A model generated the notes under the pieces. The model was not told where the DNA came from and searched no databases. It saw only the letters and a list, made by a program, of their open reading frames with translations. Source: Candidatus Neomarinimicrobiota bacterium (GTDB taxonomy: Bacteria > Fidelibacterota > JAANXI01). From it: a stretch of 57,311 bases of DNA. Where the stretch lies: positions 1 to 57,311 of the forward strand of contig JAIPJS010000022.1 of NCBI GenBank assembly GCA_021734025.1, read 5' to 3'. Shown in pieces: positions 9,513-19,058 of the stretch (position 1 is the first letter of the stretch; every line of letters starts with the position of its first letter). The position numbers and the translations under genes are program-made.

Positions 9513-10898
9513 TTAATCCGAGGCTAATTCCTTGAGCCGGTTCAGATATTTTGTTGTCAGCTCGTCAGCCTTTTCCTTACTTCCGGCCTCTCCGTAAACC
9601 CGTATAATCGGCTCGGTGTTGGACGTTCGTATATGTACCCACCTGTCGCTCCAGGTAAATTTTACACCGTCCTGAAGATCGATCTCCGCCGAATCCGATT
9701 CTTCCTGAATTTGCGATAGCATCTTTCGGGGATCGGAATCGCCGATGTCCAGTTTCTCCTTGCTCATCACAAACCGGGGCAGGCTCTCAAAGTATTCACG
9801 AATAGAAGTATCCAGATCGGTGAGGCGCTGCAGAACCAGTGCTGAGGCAACCAGCGAATCCCGGCCAAGATGACTTTCAGCGAGAATCACTCCTCCGTTT
9901 CCTTCACCGCCGATGAGGGCATCCAGATCCGCCATTCGTGTGGCCACATTGATTTCACCAACCGGTGTGCGTACAACCTCTGCCCCATATTTTTCTGCGA
10001 TTTTGTCCACTGCGAGCGTTGTAGAGAGGTTCGTTACCACCGGCTTGTCCATCTGATCCGAATCCTGCGATTGGAGCTGCGCAAGGACGGTATCAACGGC
10101 CATCACCAGTGTGTACTCTTCGACCAGGTACTTCCCGTCACCGTCCACCAGTCCGCACCGGTCGGCATCCGGGTCGACCACAATGCCCAAATCGGCATTC
10201 TGACGCTTCACCTCTTCACTCAGCTGGGTCAGATTTTCCGGAAGCGGTTCCGGTTCGTGTGGAAATCGCCCGTTTGGCACACAATTGATTGGCAGGACCT
10301 CGCAACCGAGTTCTTCCAGCAGTGCCGGCAGTGCAATCGATCCGGCGCCATTGACGGCATCGACGACGACCCGGAATTTCCTTTTCGCGATTTTCTTTGG
10401 CTGAATTATTGAAAGATCCAGGATGGACTCAATATGTTCATCAATGGCGCCGTGAATCTCCCGGACATCACCTATCCTATCCCATTTTTCGAAGGTATAT
10501 TCCCCGTTCCGGAGTATCGAGAACATCTCCTCCACCTGCGTGGCATCCAGGAACATCCCGTCGGCGTTGATGAACTTCAGCCCATTCCACTGCTCCGGGT
10601 TGTGGCTGGCGGTAATCATGATACCGCCGTCGGCATTCAGGTGTTCGGTCATCAGCTGAGCAGTCGGCGTTGGCGTGATCCCGATGTCGCACACTTCAAT
10701 CCCTTTTGCGCGAAGCGTGGCGATCACCAGTTGCCGGATGAGCAGACCGTGCTGACGACTGTCTCTTCCCACAACGACCCGGGGACCATCAACCCAGTGT
10801 GCAAACGCTGAGATGTAATTCACGATGGACTGGGGAGTCAGCCCGGTTCCCACAATTCCACGGATTCCGGAGATGCTTTCTATTAAATCTTTGGGCAT
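9513..10898 (-). CDS. glmM: Phosphoglucosamine mutase / phosphohexomutase (GlmM-like)
   Basis: 461 residues of the alpha-D-phosphohexomutase superfamily. Signatures in order: SGIRGIVG at the N-terminus, the phosphoserine loop TASHNP (near residue 100), the metal-binding DPDADRCG (near 245), the sugar-binding GEGNGG (near 330) and the phosphate-binding RTSNTEPI (near 430). It should convert glucosamine 6-phosphate to glucosamine 1-phosphate for cell-wall precursors, but a phosphomannomutase or phosphoglucomutase role cannot be excluded from sequence. On the minus strand, a TACTTTTG box upstream of the start fits the Bacteroidota -7 consensus TAnnTTTG. deoC follows in the same direction. Confidence 0.88.
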   Translation of the reverse strand: MPKDLIESISGIRGIVGTGLTPQSIVNYISAFAHWVDGPRVVVGRDSRQHGLLIRQLVIATLRAKGIEVCDIGITPTPTAQLMTEHLNADGGIMITASHNPEQWNGLKFINADGMFLDATQVEEMFSILRNGEYTFEKWDRIGDVREIHGAIDEHIESILDLSIIQPKKIAKRKFRVVVDAVNGAGSIALPALLEELGCEVLPINCVPNGRFPHEPEPLPENLTQLSEEVKRQNADLGIVVDPDADRCGLVDGDGKYLVEEYTLVMAVDTVLAQLQSQDSDQMDKPVVTNLSTTLAVDKIAEKYGAEVVRTPVGEINVATRMADLDALIGGEGNGGVILAESHLGRDSLVASALVLQRLTDLDTSIREYFESLPRFVMSKEKLDIGDSDPRKMLSQIQEESDSAEIDLQDGVKFTWSDRWVHIRTSNTEPIIRVYGEAGSKEKADELTTKYLNRLKELASD

Positions 10899-10987
10899 AA
10901 ATGCCTCTCTTCGGGTTAATTTTTATTCATCAAATACGTCTTACAGAATTCAAAAGTATTCCTCCTCTGCATCCCGGCAGGTCATCA

Positions 10988-11180
10988 CCCTTTTGGCTTG
11001 ACCCAAAAGGGTTACAAAAGGTCAAGTCTGCGTAATTCATTTCGATCACGCTTCCGGCTCCTTTCGGGCCAGAATCAGAACTCCCTCATCCTGCAAACGG
11101 ACTCGGTCAAACAGCTGATTCTGGCTCTTCCTACAGTCGCCGAGCATGTATACGAAATGAATTACGAGGCCAGAAAGAAA
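10988..11180 (+). repeat. Structured repeat family A, copy A1
   Basis: The head hairpin CCCTTTTGG/CCAAAAGGG has CTTGA in its loop, and TCAAG follows 11 bases after the stem. The outer stem pairs GTAATTCATTTCG (about 11031) with CGAAATGAATTAC. The inner stem CCAGAATCAG/CTGATTCTGG encloses the conserved AACTCC...GGTCAAACAGCTG cap. The copy ends at GAGGCC. An open frame across it (10998-11258) is repeat sequence, not a gene. The rest of 10899-11363 shows no gene. Confidence 0.85.
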
Positions 11181-11363
11181 ATCGGTTCTCTTCCATCAGT
11201 TAAAAACATAGCAATTTCATTGTGGGATGCTTCAACACAATTTTCAAGTTTAGTGTGAACCAAATGAAACCTTTCCATGCACAATTATTCCCCACAACTC
11301 CTGTTTTTAAAATTAACGTTAATCCTCTTTCATGCATAGTCTCAATAAATATTATACACTAAT

Positions 11364-12191
11364 TTATAGCTCTGAATTTACAACTTCATTCCTGTACTGC
11401 GGATAAATTTCGGCGATTTCCCGCGTGAGTTTGATGAACTCCCGGATATCAAGTTCTTCGGCGCGCTGGCCGGTATCAAACGACAGTGTGTCCGGGTCAA
11501 AGGCAGATAGCGGCAGATAATCCAGAGCGTTCCGCAGGGTTTTTCTGCGCTTTCCGAAGGCCGTTCGAACCACCACGCGATACAGGTCGAAATCGGGAAT
11601 ATGCCGGCTCCATCGATCGTGCCACCGGAGTGAGATGCAGCCGGAAGCGATCCTGGGCTTTGGCCGAAACACATTGCGGCTGACGCTGAATTCGAACTCG
11701 GTGTCTGCATAGGTCTGAAGCAACACTGAAAGAATGCCGTACGATTTATTCCCCGGATCGGCAGTCACCCGGTCGGCGACATCTTTCTGCATCATCAGAA
11801 AGACATCAACAATTACATTCCGATGCTGAATGAGATGAAACAGGAGCGGCGAAGTAATGTTGTACGGGATGTTTCCCAAAACGCGGATCGGTTTATCAGT
11901 CTTTTCAGCAATCTCGGTGATGTCCGTATCGAGAACGTCCGCATGGATTATCCGGACGGTAGACTCCTCACCTAACTCTCCCCGGAGATAATCCACCAGT
12001 TTTTCATCCAGCTCCACCGCCACCGTTTCCACACCAAGCTCATCCAGATACTTCGTCAGCGCACCCTGTCCAGGACCAATCTCGATGATTAATTCATCGG
12101 TGCGCGGAGAAAACGTGTGCAGGATTTTCCGGACAACATTGTCATCAACCAAAAAATTTTGCCCAAGAGATTTACTGGCAGAAAACTTCAT
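11364..12191 (-). CDS. rsmA: 16S rRNA (adenine1518/1519-N6)-dimethyltransferase
   Basis: 275 residues, the usual KsgA length. It dimethylates two adjacent adenines in helix 45 of 16S rRNA during small-subunit maturation. The QNFLVD motif stands near residue 12, the SAM-binding IGPGQGALT near 40, a VAVELD motif near 63, the ADVLD motif near 85 and the catalytic NIPYNI motif near 108 (variant of NLPYNI). The start overlaps the tatD stop by four bases (ATGA). It is the last gene of the minus-strand envC-to-rsmA operon. Confidence 0.96.
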   Translation of the reverse strand: MKFSASKSLGQNFLVDDNVVRKILHTFSPRTDELIIEIGPGQGALTKYLDELGVETVAVELDEKLVDYLRGELGEESTVRIIHADVLDTDITEIAEKTDKPIRVLGNIPYNITSPLLFHLIQHRNVIVDVFLMMQKDVADRVTADPGNKSYGILSVLLQTYADTEFEFSVSRNVFRPKPRIASGCISLRWHDRWSRHIPDFDLYRVVVRTAFGKRRKTLRNALDYLPLSAFDPDTLSFDTGQRAEELDIREFIKLTREIAEIYPQYRNEVVNSEL

Positions 12192-12949
12192 AGGGGCAGG
12201 CTGAACAGGCCGATGGCATTTTCGGTAGTGACTTTTTCTACTGTATCGATGTCTACCGACTTCAACTCAGCCACTTTTTCCGCTGTATGCCGGACAAATG
12301 CAGGCTCGTTGGTTTTACCGCGCTTCGGTACCGGCGCCAGGAACGGGCAGTCCGTCTCCACCATCATATGGCTGAGATCCAGTTCGCGGATAGTTCTGGT
12401 GACCGTCTTGTTACCGAAGGTTGCGATGCCGGAAAAGGAGATGATGTATCCGGTGTCTGCCAATGCCTGTGCCATATCTATATCCGAGGTAAAGCAGTGC
12501 ATTACGCCGGTCTTCGGGCCGTAGTTTAGCATGAGTGATTTCATATCCTCATCACTGTCGCGGTTATGCACCACTACGGGTATATCCAGTGACGATGCCA
12601 GTTCCAGCTGTTCCCGGAAGATCCGGCGCTGAGTCTCTTTCGGCGTGTATTCCTTGAAATAATCTAATCCGATTTCGCCGAGTGCCACGACTTTAGGATG
12701 CTCCAACTGTTCTTCAATCGTTTGGAGCCATTTTTCGGGCAAGTCTTCTGAGTCGTGGGGATGGATGCCGACGGTTGCGAAGACGTTATCGTACTGTTCG
12801 GCTATTTGGATAGCCAATTCATTCGAATCGGGATCGATCCCGGGACAGACGATATACTCCACACCATTATCTTGAGCCCGTTGGATAATCTCATCCCGGT
12901 TGGAATCGTAGGTATCGAACTGAATATGGGCGTGGGTATCGATTAACAT
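12188..12949 (-). CDS. tatD: TatD-family metal-dependent hydrolase (DNase)
   Basis: 253 residues. The metal-binding DTHAHIQF motif is at the N-terminus, ALGEIGLDYF near residue 93, VVVHNRD near 126, GVMHCFTSD near 145, and the ETDCPFLAPVP motif near 200. These are the full TatD signature set. Family members are metal-dependent 3'-5' exonucleases or deoxyribonucleases. It sits 3 bp after metG and overlaps rsmA by four bases, the classic metG-tatD-rsmA order seen in many bacteria. Confidence 0.95.
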   Translation of the reverse strand: MLIDTHAHIQFDTYDSNRDEIIQRAQDNGVEYIVCPGIDPDSNELAIQIAEQYDNVFATVGIHPHDSEDLPEKWLQTIEEQLEHPKVVALGEIGLDYFKEYTPKETQRRIFREQLELASSLDIPVVVHNRDSDEDMKSLMLNYGPKTGVMHCFTSDIDMAQALADTGYIISFSGIATFGNKTVTRTIRELDLSHMMVETDCPFLAPVPKRGKTNEPAFVRHTAEKVAELKSVDIDTVEKVTTENAIGLFSLPL

Positions 12950-12952
12950 AAA

Positions 12953-15013
12953 TCAGCGGATCGGCGAACCAGGCGGCAGTTTCTCAGGCACCGTCAGCAG
13001 ACCGAATTGATCATCCCCCTCTGCAGCCAGGAGCATCCCTTCGGAGACTTCTCCCATCAACTTGGCCGGTTCCAGGTTGGCCACCACGATGATCCGGCGG
13101 CCTTCCAGTTCCTCCGGCTCAAAACGCTGGGCGATGCCGGCGACTATCTGTCGCTGTTCGCTGCCTAAATCAATTTGCAATTTGAGTAGCTTGTCCGCCT
13201 TTGGAATGGCCTCCGCTTTCGACACTACTGCCACCCGCAGATCCAAATCCTGAAAATCGTCAAAGCTGATCTGCTCCTTAAATCCCGGAGGAGAGTAAGA
13301 TGCCCCCTCCTCGTCATCAGGAGACTCAGTCACCCGGTTCTGCAGTTTCTCGACCTGCGCCTGGATGACGTCATCATCATATTTTTCGAACAGAATTTCG
13401 GGGGCATTCAATGCATGGCCCGGTTCAACGCTAAATACTGCTGCACGTTCCCATTGCTGGTCGGAGACGTCGCCCTCCAGGTTCAGCATCTTCCAGACCT
13501 TGTCCGCAGAGAACGGCATCAGCGGATGCATATAAATGGCCAGCGCCCGGGCCGTCTGGATAGAATAATAGATCGCCGTGCCGCAATCCTTCATGTCGGT
13601 CTTCCGGGTTTTCCACGGCTCTTTATCGTTGAAATACTTATTCGCCGCTTTCGCTGCCAGCAGAAACGCGCGCACACCGTCCCGGAACCGGTAATTATCG
13701 AAGGCTTCTCCCATATTTTCTCCGGCTTCGGTCAACGCTTCCACCAACCGATGTTCCAGGTCACCCACAGCGGCTGGCTCCGGTACTTTACCGTCAAAAT
13801 ATTTATGGGCAAAGTGGAGCGCCCTATTGATAAAATTACCAACGATATCCGCCAATTCGTTGTTATTGCGGGACTGAAAGTCCTCCCAGGAGAAGTCCGT
13901 ATCCCGGAGCTCCGGCATCGTACTGGCCAGAGCGTAGCGCAGCGGATCCGGCGGAAAATCTTCCAGATATTCATCCAGCCATACGGCGATATTTTTGCTT
14001 GTGGAAAATTTCATCCCCTTGAGATTCAGGAATTCATTGGCAGGAACATTCTCCGGTAAAACGTAATCGCCGTGTGCCATCAAGATCGCCGGGAATATCA
14101 GACAGTGGAATACAATATTATCTTTTCCAATGAAGTGGGTTAAATGGGTATCGTTATCCTGCCAGTATTTTTTCCAGCGATCCGGATCGCCTTGTTGTTC
14201 GGCCCACTCTTTGGTGGCGGAGATGTACCCGATCGGCGCATCGAACCAGACGTACAGTACCTTATCCTCCGCTTCCTCCAGCGGGACATTGACGCCCCAG
14301 GAAAGATCCCGGGTGACCGCTCTGTCGGAGAGCTGTTGATCCAACCAACCTTTCACCTGGGAGAAGACATTGCTCTTCCATTCGCCCTCTTTGGGAAGGA
14401 TCCATTCCTCCAACTGATCCTGCAGATCTCCTAATGGCAGATACCAGTGCGTGGTCTTTCTGACCTCCGGCTCCGAATCCGTCAAGGCGCTACGGGGATT
14501 AATCAGTTCCGTTGGCGAGAGGGAGGAACCGCATTTTTCACACTGGTCTCCATACGCTTCGTCGTGACCGCATTTGGGACACTCGCCCACCACATACCGG
14601 TCAGGAAGGAACATCTGTTTTTCCTCGTCATACAGCTGCTCCTCAGTCTTCTTCTTGAAAATGCCTTTTTCGTGGAGTTTGGTAAAAAAGTCCTGCGCAG
14701 TCTGGTGGTGCACCGGCAGCGACGTCCGGCTGTAGTTATCAAAGCTCATCCCAAACGCTTCGAACGCCTGCTTATTCCTGGAGTGATATGTATCTACTAC
14801 ATCCTGGGGCGTGATGCCTTCTTTTTCAGCCTTGATGGTGATGGGTACGCCGTGTTCATCGGAACCGCAGATATAGAGGGTGTCCCGTCCCTGGAGGCGG
14901 CAATAGCGGGCATAGATATCAGCCGGAAGGTAGGCTCCGGCCAGCTGCCCGATATGAATCGGGCCGTTCGCGTACGGAAGTGCACTGGTAATCAGGTATC
15001 TGTCTTTAGCCAT
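12953..15013 (-). CDS. metG: Methionyl-tRNA synthetase with C-terminal tRNA-binding domain
   Basis: 686 residues. Class I signature HIGH appears as GPIHIGQ near residue 17, and the KMSKS equivalent as KFSTSK near 335. A CxxC...CxxC zinc knuckle lies near residues 143-162. After the anticodon-binding helical domain, the last 105 residues form an EMAP/Trbp111-like oligonucleotide-binding domain (the LRVAVV to GLLTVPE segment), which dimerises the enzyme and binds tRNA. It charges tRNA-Met. It lies six bases after ricT and three before tatD in the operon. Confidence 0.97.
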   Translation of the reverse strand: MAKDRYLITSALPYANGPIHIGQLAGAYLPADIYARYCRLQGRDTLYICGSDEHGVPITIKAEKEGITPQDVVDTYHSRNKQAFEAFGMSFDNYSRTSLPVHHQTAQDFFTKLHEKGIFKKKTEEQLYDEEKQMFLPDRYVVGECPKCGHDEAYGDQCEKCGSSLSPTELINPRSALTDSEPEVRKTTHWYLPLGDLQDQLEEWILPKEGEWKSNVFSQVKGWLDQQLSDRAVTRDLSWGVNVPLEEAEDKVLYVWFDAPIGYISATKEWAEQQGDPDRWKKYWQDNDTHLTHFIGKDNIVFHCLIFPAILMAHGDYVLPENVPANEFLNLKGMKFSTSKNIAVWLDEYLEDFPPDPLRYALASTMPELRDTDFSWEDFQSRNNNELADIVGNFINRALHFAHKYFDGKVPEPAAVGDLEHRLVEALTEAGENMGEAFDNYRFRDGVRAFLLAAKAANKYFNDKEPWKTRKTDMKDCGTAIYYSIQTARALAIYMHPLMPFSADKVWKMLNLEGDVSDQQWERAAVFSVEPGHALNAPEILFEKYDDDVIQAQVEKLQNRVTESPDDEEGASYSPPGFKEQISFDDFQDLDLRVAVVSKAEAIPKADKLLKLQIDLGSEQRQIVAGIAQRFEPEELEGRRIIVVANLEPAKLMGEVSEGMLLAAEGDDQFGLLTVPEKLPPGSPIR

Positions 15014-15018
15014 AGAAG

Positions 15019-15867
15019 TCAGGAATCGCTTGTAGTTTTGGATTGATTGTTGAGTTCGGAGAGTGGTTTTTCCACCATTTCTGCCCGTTCGGTTAACCAG
15101 AAATGGACGATGTCGTTAAATATATCGATATGATTGACACGGCCTTTCCCCTCGGGCAGGTCAAAGATTTCACCCTGTTCGGGAAAGTCGTCCATCTTTT
15201 CCTCATAATACGAATATTCATACCGCAGACAGCACTTGAGCTTCCCGCACATGCCGGTGAGTTTGGATGGATTCAGCGGTAGTCCCTGATCCTTGGCCAA
15301 CTGGGTGTTCACCGGCTCGAAGCCTTCCATGAATGACGAACAACAAATCCGGTTACCGCAGACGCCCACGCCGTCATGCCGCTTGGCTTCGTCCCGGACG
15401 CCAATCTGTCGCATTTCGATGCGGGTCCGGTAGATCGCCGCTAAATCCCGGACGAGCTGGCGAAAGTCCACCCGCTCATCCGCAGTGTAGTAAAAGGTGA
15501 CTTTTTTCCGGTCAAACTGAAATTCTATATCGGTCAGCTTCATGTCCAGGTCAAGCGCTTCGATACGCTCCTGGCAGACCTCCCAGGCTTCCTCTTCCTT
15601 CTCCTGGTTATCAATCAGATGGGCATAATCGGCCGGCGAAAGTTTCCGTAGCACTTTTTTGTCGGGCACCACATTATGGTCACACTTGGGACAGATATGG
15701 GTGACGATGCCCGAATCTTCACCGTGCTCATCGGTTTCAACAATAATTTGGTCGCCGCGCTCAATGGGCTCCTTATTTTCGCCGGGAGTATAAAGGTAGC
15801 TTCCCCGACGGTTTCCCTTGAATTCAACGAAGACTGTTTGCTGTGCTGTATCGGTGGCGATAGCCAT
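15019..15867 (-). CDS. ricT: PSP1-domain protein, RicT/YaaT-like
   Basis: 282 residues from the start at 15867, which has an AGGA box nine bases upstream. The frame is open to 15972, but the extra part lies inside holB. The PSP1 domain carries the VTFYYTADERVDFRQLVRDLA motif region. Conserved cysteines occur in CGNRICCSSF and in MCGKLKCCLRYE. In Bacillus the orthologue forms the RicAFT iron-sulfur complex that helps RNase Y mature mRNAs. An extra CPKC motif near residue 55 and its partner region suggest another metal site. It overlaps holB by 44 bases and precedes metG by six. An RNase Y partner role here is inference. Confidence 0.88.
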   Translation of the reverse strand: MAIATDTAQQTVFVEFKGNRRGSYLYTPGENKEPIERGDQIIVETDEHGEDSGIVTHICPKCDHNVVPDKKVLRKLSPADYAHLIDNQEKEEEAWEVCQERIEALDLDMKLTDIEFQFDRKKVTFYYTADERVDFRQLVRDLAAIYRTRIEMRQIGVRDEAKRHDGVGVCGNRICCSSFMEGFEPVNTQLAKDQGLPLNPSKLTGMCGKLKCCLRYEYSYYEEKMDDFPEQGEIFDLPEGKGRVNHIDIFNDIVHFWLTERAEMVEKPLSELNNQSKTTSDS

Positions 15868-17011
15868 AATTTTTTTCCTGTAATTTCCCGTGTATCGCTT
15901 GGTGTAACTGCACTTGCAAGCTGTACAGTGCAAGGCGAATATAGACGTTTCGTTCAATGAAATCAACGGCATTCTCCAGCAGTACCTGTGCCGTTTGATA
16001 ATCGATTTCTTCGTAATGATTTACAAATTTTTTAATTTTATCAAGCATCTCCTGAAAGACCAGTTGCTCCACATTTTCCGTCTCTGACCACAACCGAGCG
16101 TCCCGCAGCCACAGTTGAATAAGCAACAGAAATCGGCGGAGCGCCAGGTCCGAATCTTTGGCCAGCCCCGACAACATGTCGACCTGTTCCTTGATTGCCA
16201 TCGGCTTCCCCCCCATTACCGCCTGAAGGAATTTGACGATACGATCTTTTTCCTTTGCCAGGTCCCGACTGGCCAAATCCAGAGCAAAGCCGAAATCACC
16301 GTTCGCCATCCTGGCGATTTGGCCCAGGGCCTCTCTCTCCTCTATCGATGTGTATTGCTCCAGGCCCTCTTCTACCTCTTCCCGGGTCAGTAACCGGAAC
16401 GGTACCAGCTGACAGCGAGATTGAATGGTCTCCGGAATGGCGTGTAGCACGCTGGTGCAAAAAACGAATGACGTGTGCTCCGGCGGCTCCTCGACGATTT
16501 TCAATATTGAGTTAAACGCCGAGTCGTTCATCCGCTCAGCTTCAAAAATGAGAACGATCTTCCGGCCGGACTCCGCCAGCCCCATATGAATATTCTTCTG
16601 CATCTGACGTATACTGGAAATCTTGATGTTCTGTGCTTTGGAGATCCGGATCTTCCTGTATGGATTTTCACTTTTGGCAAGAATGGCTTCCTGTATCTCT
16701 TCGATCACCGACCCACCTAACCCCTTCAGCGGATCGCTTTTATCGCCTCCGCCACCTGGCAGCGCGTAAATCATCGACAAATTCGGGTGCTGCAGATGTC
16801 GCATCTGCTTACATCCCCGGCATGATCCGCAGGGCTCGGTTCCGTCGGACTGACAATTCATAATGGCGGCAAATTCCATCGCCATAGCCTCTTTGCCCGT
16901 CCCCTCCGGACCATGGAACAGATAGGCGTTGGCGTATCTACTCCGCTCGGCGATGCTGTGGAGCCGTCCGAGAATATCCTCCTGACCAACGATGGGAAAC
17001 AGTTGCTTCAT
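15824..17011 (-). CDS. holB: DNA polymerase III delta' subunit
   Basis: About 395 residues. AAA+ clamp-loader subunit: the VGQ motif at the N-terminus, a Walker A-like GPEGTGKEAMA near residue 35, a zinc-binding CGSCRGCKQ segment near 60-70, a DExx-box equivalent region IVLIFEAERM and the SRC motif (IQSRCQLV) near 200. It loads the sliding clamp onto DNA. I chose the ATG at 17011, which overlaps the upstream stop as TGATG. An ATG at 17029 would add six residues and is equally possible. The 3' end overlaps the ricT start by 44 bases. Confidence 0.9.
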   Translation of the reverse strand: MKQLFPIVGQEDILGRLHSIAERSRYANAYLFHGPEGTGKEAMAMEFAAIMNCQSDGTEPCGSCRGCKQMRHLQHPNLSMIYALPGGGGDKSDPLKGLGGSVIEEIQEAILAKSENPYRKIRISKAQNIKISSIRQMQKNIHMGLAESGRKIVLIFEAERMNDSAFNSILKIVEEPPEHTSFVFCTSVLHAIPETIQSRCQLVPFRLLTREEVEEGLEQYTSIEEREALGQIARMANGDFGFALDLASRDLAKEKDRIVKFLQAVMGGKPMAIKEQVDMLSGLAKDSDLALRRFLLLIQLWLRDARLWSETENVEQLVFQEMLDKIKKFVNHYEEIDYQTAQVLLENAVDFIERNVYIRLALYSLQVQLHQAIHGKLQEKNYGYRHRYSTANSLR

Positions 17012-18219
17012 CAGCCTTGTGTCAGCCATATTTCCGGATTCAGTTTTTCGCGATTCCCCCAGATCTCAAAGTGCAGTTTGGCGCCGTCCAGCGACCCGGA
17101 ATCGCCCACCTTGGCGATCACATCACCGGTGCTCACGTAACTATTGGGATTTACCTGTATATCGACGACGTGTGTATACACCGTGTAAAATCCGCTGCCA
17201 TGATCGATAATTATCATATTCCCGTAGCTCCGCATAAAGGTGATGGTTGTCACAAGTCCGTCTAGTACTGCTACAACATCCGTGCCTTTTGGTGCCGCAA
17301 TATCGATCCCGGGGTTTTCAGTAACGGTTTTCAATTTTGGATGCCGGTATGTTCCGAATTTTGTCACCACGTCGCCGGTCGCCGGCCATGGCAATTTCCC
17401 TTTCAGGCTTGGAATGTCCGTCGTTGTTTCCATCCCCTGACTCGCCCGTTGCCGGGCCAAACGCCGTTCCCGCTCCTCCCGGGCCTTTTCCTCTTCCAGT
17501 TTGGCGATAAGTTCCTGTAAATCCTTTACGGCCTGCTGTCGCTCTTCGATATTCTGCCGGAGTGATTTTTGGTCTTCCTGTACGGAGGCCAGCAAATTCT
17601 GCCGCCGTGACCGATCCTTTTTCAGTCGGGCTTCCTCTTTCCGGCGTTCGGCAATCAAGCGTTCCTGCTTTTGGATCTGCTCCCGGAGTTCAGCCCGGTC
17701 ACTCTCGATCTTTTCAATGGTATTATTGATCGCATGAAAGGTCTTTTTATCCGCCTCGTTGATGATGCTCAGATATTTATACCGGATGAGTGCCTGATTC
17801 AGAGAACGCGAGGTCAACAGGAGTTCGATGTCGCTGTAATTATCCTGCTTGTAAATCCGTACCGCACGCCTGGCGAACCGATCCTTGAGTTCGGTAAGTT
17901 TTTCCTCGCTCGCTGAGAGACTCTTATTCAGATGGTCAATCCGTTTCTCCCGTTCTTGTTGGGTGCGTTCCATCTGCTGGACCAGCTGTTGGGTGTAGCT
18001 GATGTCCTTTTCCAGAGAATTCAGCTGCTCCAGGAGCGATTGCTCCCGTTTTTGTTTCGTTTCCAGCTCCTGGCGAAACTGCTGGATCTCTTTTTCCAGT
18101 GATTGGAGTTGCTGCTCCTGGGACCGTATCTTTTCCCCGAGGTCCTGGGCAGACGCCGGAACCACAGCCGCACTCAGGAGTACTATGATAACGCCAAAAG
18201 TCAGTCGGTTTCGAAGCAT
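17011..18219 (-). CDS. EnvC-like murein hydrolase activator (coiled coil + LytM)
   Basis: 402 residues. A signal peptide ends near residue 25 (PASAQ). Residues about 28-260 form a long coiled coil, and a peptidase M23/LytM domain fills the last 125 residues. In the LytM domain the usual HxGxD metal motif reads NPGID, so the first zinc ligand is missing, while YTH and HFEIW remain. This pattern is that of EnvC/NlpD-type proteins, which activate cell-division amidases instead of cutting peptidoglycan themselves. It is the first gene of the minus-strand operon; its stop overlaps the holB start. Divergent from the cNMP-binding gene. Confidence 0.88.
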   Translation of the reverse strand: MLRNRLTFGVIIVLLSAAVVPASAQDLGEKIRSQEQQLQSLEKEIQQFRQELETKQKREQSLLEQLNSLEKDISYTQQLVQQMERTQQEREKRIDHLNKSLSASEEKLTELKDRFARRAVRIYKQDNYSDIELLLTSRSLNQALIRYKYLSIINEADKKTFHAINNTIEKIESDRAELREQIQKQERLIAERRKEEARLKKDRSRRQNLLASVQEDQKSLRQNIEERQQAVKDLQELIAKLEEEKAREERERRLARQRASQGMETTTDIPSLKGKLPWPATGDVVTKFGTYRHPKLKTVTENPGIDIAAPKGTDVVAVLDGLVTTITFMRSYGNMIIIDHGSGFYTVYTHVVDIQVNPNSYVSTGDVIAKVGDSGSLDGAKLHFEIWGNREKLNPEIWLTQG

Positions 18220-18431
18220 AAGATGCCAAGATAGAGACGTCTCCGTCCAGATTCAATAATTATGATGATATCGAACAAAAGCGTAAGCTGGGCTTTCATG
18301 GAAAAATTCTCCGTTGGACAGTCTCTGCCGACGTTGTTAGTGATGGGATATCCATTTAGGAACCCCACTGTCATGGACGCTGTGTGCGGTCAACGGCGGC
18401 TGTTAAATCATTTATTCCGGGAAAATCGAAC

Positions 18432-18461
18432 TTGACTCCATTCCACAGCCCTTCGTACCTT
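18432..18461 (+). promoter_or_regulatory. Possible promoter of the cNMP-binding protein gene
   Basis: TTGACT at 18432 and TACCTT at 18456 are separated by 18 bases and lie about 30 bases upstream of the ATG. The second box also fits the TAnnTTTG-like Bacteroidota -7 element. This is pattern matching only. The remaining 18220-18431 holds no gene and must carry the divergent promoter of the envC operon. Confidence 0.3.
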
Positions 18462-18491
18462 CACCGAAACAGTTGACACACCGGACTAATT

Positions 18492-19055
18492 ATGATATCA
18501 CCTCTTTGGGACAACATATTTAAAAAGCGGTCGGATGAATCCGAGACAGTCCTCGCACTACAGGGCGTTCCAATTTTCCAGGAACTGGACAAATCCGAAT
18601 TCGTGGAAATCGAGAAACTGGTACACCAGCGGACGTACACCCAGAACGAAACAATTTTTTCCCAAGGCCAACCCGGGCTCGGGATGTATATTGTACTGAG
18701 TGGTAAGGTCAACATTGTCCGACATGACGAAGAGGGCAACAAGCTGATTCTGGCCAGCCTTTCCCAGGGAAGCTTCTTCGGAGATATGTCCCTACTGAAT
18801 GATGCTCCCCGATCAGCGACAGCGGAGGCGGCTGAACTTTCCCAGATCATCGCTTTTTTCCGTCCTGACCTGTTCGACCTCCTGAACAGGAAGCCAAAAA
18901 CGGGCATCAAAATTATAACGGGTGTCGCTAATGTCATTGCAACCCGTCTCCGGGCACAAAACGAACTCACCCAGGAACTCCAGGAGCAGGTGGATTCGCT
19001 TCAGAAGGAATTGAACGAGTTGAAATCCACACAGCAATCCGCAGAATCTCCCTGA
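18492..19055 (+). CDS. Cyclic-nucleotide-binding domain protein without a DNA-binding domain
   Basis: 187 residues. Residues about 20-140 form a cNMP-binding beta-roll: the GMYIVLSGKVNIV strand pair and the phosphate-binding cassette region GSFFGDMSLLNDAPRSATAEA. A C-terminal helix follows, ending in a short coiled coil (residues 160-185). The cassette keeps the E/D-R-A pattern, so it could bind cAMP or cGMP, though ligand is unproven. No helix-turn-helix is visible, so it is not a CRP-type regulator. The AI-2E-type permease starts three bases later, suggesting regulation of that membrane protein. Confidence 0.85.
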   Translation: MISPLWDNIFKKRSDESETVLALQGVPIFQELDKSEFVEIEKLVHQRTYTQNETIFSQGQPGLGMYIVLSGKVNIVRHDEEGNKLILASLSQGSFFGDMSLLNDAPRSATAEAAELSQIIAFFRPDLFDLLNRKPKTGIKIITGVANVIATRLRAQNELTQELQEQVDSLQKELNELKSTQQSAESP

Positions 19056-19058
19056 CCG

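Noticed and set aside
10998-11258. 86-residue frame over repeat A1
   Set aside because: It translates the repeat; equivalent frames are broken in other copies, and selection acts on the paired arms instead.
17011-18219. EnvC-like protein considered a damaged peptidase
   Set aside because: Loss of LytM zinc ligands is normal for EnvC/NlpD-type activators.
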